Source: JBFLVN01 sp040758475 | GTDB taxonomy: Bacteria; JAGRBM01 | NCBI GenBank assembly: GCA_040758475.1 | Contig: JBFLVN010000221.1 | Location: forward strand, 1-6,285 | DNA length: 6,285 nucleotides | Reading direction: 5' to 3' | Shown: piece by piece, positions 5,292 to 6,285 of the stretch | How positions within the stretch are numbered: the first letter of the stretch is position 1 | How the letters are laid out: every line of letters starts with the position of its first letter | Made by a program: the position numbers and the translations under genes | The notes under the pieces: model-generated | Told to the model about the DNA's origin: nothing | Database searches by the model: none | Seen by the model: only the letters and a program-made list of their open reading frames with translations

Positions 5292-6179
5292 ATGAACACC
5301 TTCGACTTTCGCGGCCTATCCATTGCCTACACAAGAGCGGGAGAGGGAAGGCCCCTCGTCTTCCTCCACAACGGCGGCACGTCCCACGCCATCTGGCGCG
5401 AAGTAACGGCCCGGCTGGAAGAGAGATACGAGGTCTTCGCTCTCGATCTCTTCGGGTACGGCGCCTCGGCCAAACCGGAATCCGGTTACACGCTCGAAAA
5501 TTACGTGGGAATGGTCGGGGAGTTCGTGGATCACCATGACCTCAAACCCGTAACGCTCGTCGGCAATTGCATGGGGAGCGCCATGTCGCTCGCCTTCGCG
5601 AAGAATCATCCCCAGGGCGTGCGGGCTCTCGTTCTCGTCAATCCCCTCACGGAAGCCACGCTCCTGGCCGGCTGGCTCGGGGCCCTTCATCGCCTGCAAC
5701 GGGGGGCTCCCGGCGTCGCGGAAAAACTCTACGGCCTCCTGGGGCGTTTCCAGGCCCCTTCGTGGAGCGCCGCGCAAGTTCTGAGTTTCCAGCTTGGCTC
5801 CCGGGGCCGGGCCCGGGGCGTGCAAAACAATCCGGACCTTTGCGCCTGTTATTCGAGCGAGGGCCAGATGCGCTCGCTCTTTGGGATTCTAAGCGACCTG
5901 GGAAATTTCGGGGCCCTCGATCGTTTTACGCCGGGCAAGGATTTTCCGCCCATCTGCACGATCTGGGGCCTCGAAAACCGGGTCCTCTCCGCCAAGGCGG
6001 GGCGGGAGCTGAACAAAACCCTCCGTCCCCAGCGGGAGGAGTGGCTTTCAGATTGCGGGCATCTCCCCATGCTCGAACGGCCGGAGGAAGTGACGGCCAT
6101 CATCGAAGAATTTCTCCAGGATTGCGGGTGGCGGGAAAACCGCCGCCCGGCCATCAAACGCACGGAGGTTGCATCATGA
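5292..6179 (+). CDS. Alpha/beta hydrolase with cysteine at the nucleophile position
   Basis: A 295-residue soluble alpha/beta-fold hydrolase without signal peptide. Visible family marks: LVFLHNGGT (22-30, oxyanion HNGG), LDLFGYGASAKPE (51-63, as in haloalkane-dehalogenase/epoxide-hydrolase-like members), nucleophile elbow VGNCMGSA (90-97), strand VRALVLVNPLT (110-120), and catalytic His257 in CGHLPMLERPEE. The elbow has Cys93 where Ser (or Asp) is usual, and the usual acid after strand 7 is Asn229 in WGLENRV, with Glu228 or Glu121 (after strand 6) as possible substitutes. Cys-type hydrolases such as dienelactone hydrolase show that this can be active. The residue 125-215 region is the cap domain. 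The last two codons overlap the start of an acyl-ligase-like gene (ATGA), so the two are translationally coupled and probably act on the same acyl substrate. Fold is certain; reaction is not. Confidence 0.9.
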   Translation: MNTFDFRGLSIAYTRAGEGRPLVFLHNGGTSHAIWREVTARLEERYEVFALDLFGYGASAKPESGYTLENYVGMVGEFVDHHDLKPVTLVGNCMGSAMSLAFAKNHPQGVRALVLVNPLTEATLLAGWLGALHRLQRGAPGVAEKLYGLLGRFQAPSWSAAQVLSFQLGSRGRARGVQNNPDLCACYSSEGQMRSLFGILSDLGNFGALDRFTPGKDFPPICTIWGLENRVLSAKAGRELNKTLRPQREEWLSDCGHLPMLERPEEVTAIIEEFLQDCGWRENRRPAIKRTEVAS

Positions 6180-6285
6180 ACGTTCTCGAAAACGGCATCT
6201 TCGATCTCGCCACCATCGCCCTCGAAGTCGCCCGGAAGGACCCGGAGAGAATCGCCGTGGTCGAACCCGACGGGCAAGATCTTTT
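6176..6285 (+). CDS. AMP-dependent acyl synthetase/ligase-like protein, N-terminal fragment, runs off right edge
   Basis: Only 36 complete codons are visible. The segment FDLATIALEVARKDPERIAV followed by VEPDGQDL matches the usual opening of AMP-forming acyl-CoA/acyl-AMP ligases (a helix then RxPDRxAVxxPDG before the YTYREL strand), including OleC-type fatty acid ligases. The ATG overlaps the hydrolase stop by four bases (ATGA) and GGAGG at 6164-6168 is spaced seven bases before it, so the start is well defined and translation is coupled. No catalytic motif (the P-loop-like SGTTG/TSGSTG, or the adenylation core) falls inside the window, so the assignment rests on the N-terminal pattern and on its neighbour, and other ligase classes remain possible. 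Confidence 0.55.
   Translation, partial: MNVLENGIFDLATIALEVARKDPERIAVVEPDGQDL

Overview
This is a GC-rich (visibly around 60% or more) bacterial chromosomal window with dense, mostly housekeeping-type genes. The six-transmembrane NtrB/PilS-like kinase, the CCA-encoding tRNA gene and the TetR/esterase/lipid-ligase style of the right half would fit a deltaproteobacterium or another GC-rich Gram-negative lineage. That is only an impression: no marker in the window fixes the taxon. I see no integrase, transposase, CRISPR array or phage gene.

Left part (1-1226). A minus-strand pabB-type gene (folate pathway) runs off the left edge; its first 238 codons are present. Transcribed away from it is a small MNT-type nucleotidyltransferase (the antitoxin half of HEPN/MNT pairs). 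Overlapping its 3' end is a 20-codon reading frame that looks like the first codons of a HEPN partner cut off by TAA, so the pair appears to have lost its toxin.

Middle part (1235-3239). A six-TM sensor histidine kinase without a response regulator in view is followed after one base by a GTG-started shikimate kinase (aroK). A strong hairpin covers the aroK stop codon and is followed 15 bases later by tRNA-Thr(TGT). aroK makes shikimate-3-phosphate on the way to chorismate, and chorismate is the substrate of PabB, so two steps of aromatic/folate metabolism lie in the window, although in separate transcripts.

Right part (3266-6285). A minus-strand TetR-family regulator is divergent from a gene for an exported antigen-85-like esterase/acyltransferase. 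The 175-base space between them holds an inverted repeat over the regulator's own putative -10, an AT-rich dyad and a good sigma70-type promoter for the esterase. Downstream, an 18-bp hairpin capped by a TTCG loop stands just before an alpha/beta hydrolase whose nucleophile position is Cys rather than Ser. The hydrolase overlaps by four bases (ATGA) the start of a gene whose N-terminus looks like an AMP-dependent acyl ligase and which leaves the window on the right. The hydrolase/ligase pair recalls olefin (OleB/OleC) or other acyl-activating clusters, but only the first 36 residues of the ligase can be read.

The most interesting points are the Cys-nucleophile hydrolase with an atypical acid position coupled to the ligase, the truncated HEPN remnant, the structured leader before the hydrolase, and two genes with a TANNNT box exactly six bases before ATG and no Shine-Dalgarno, suggesting leaderless transcripts.
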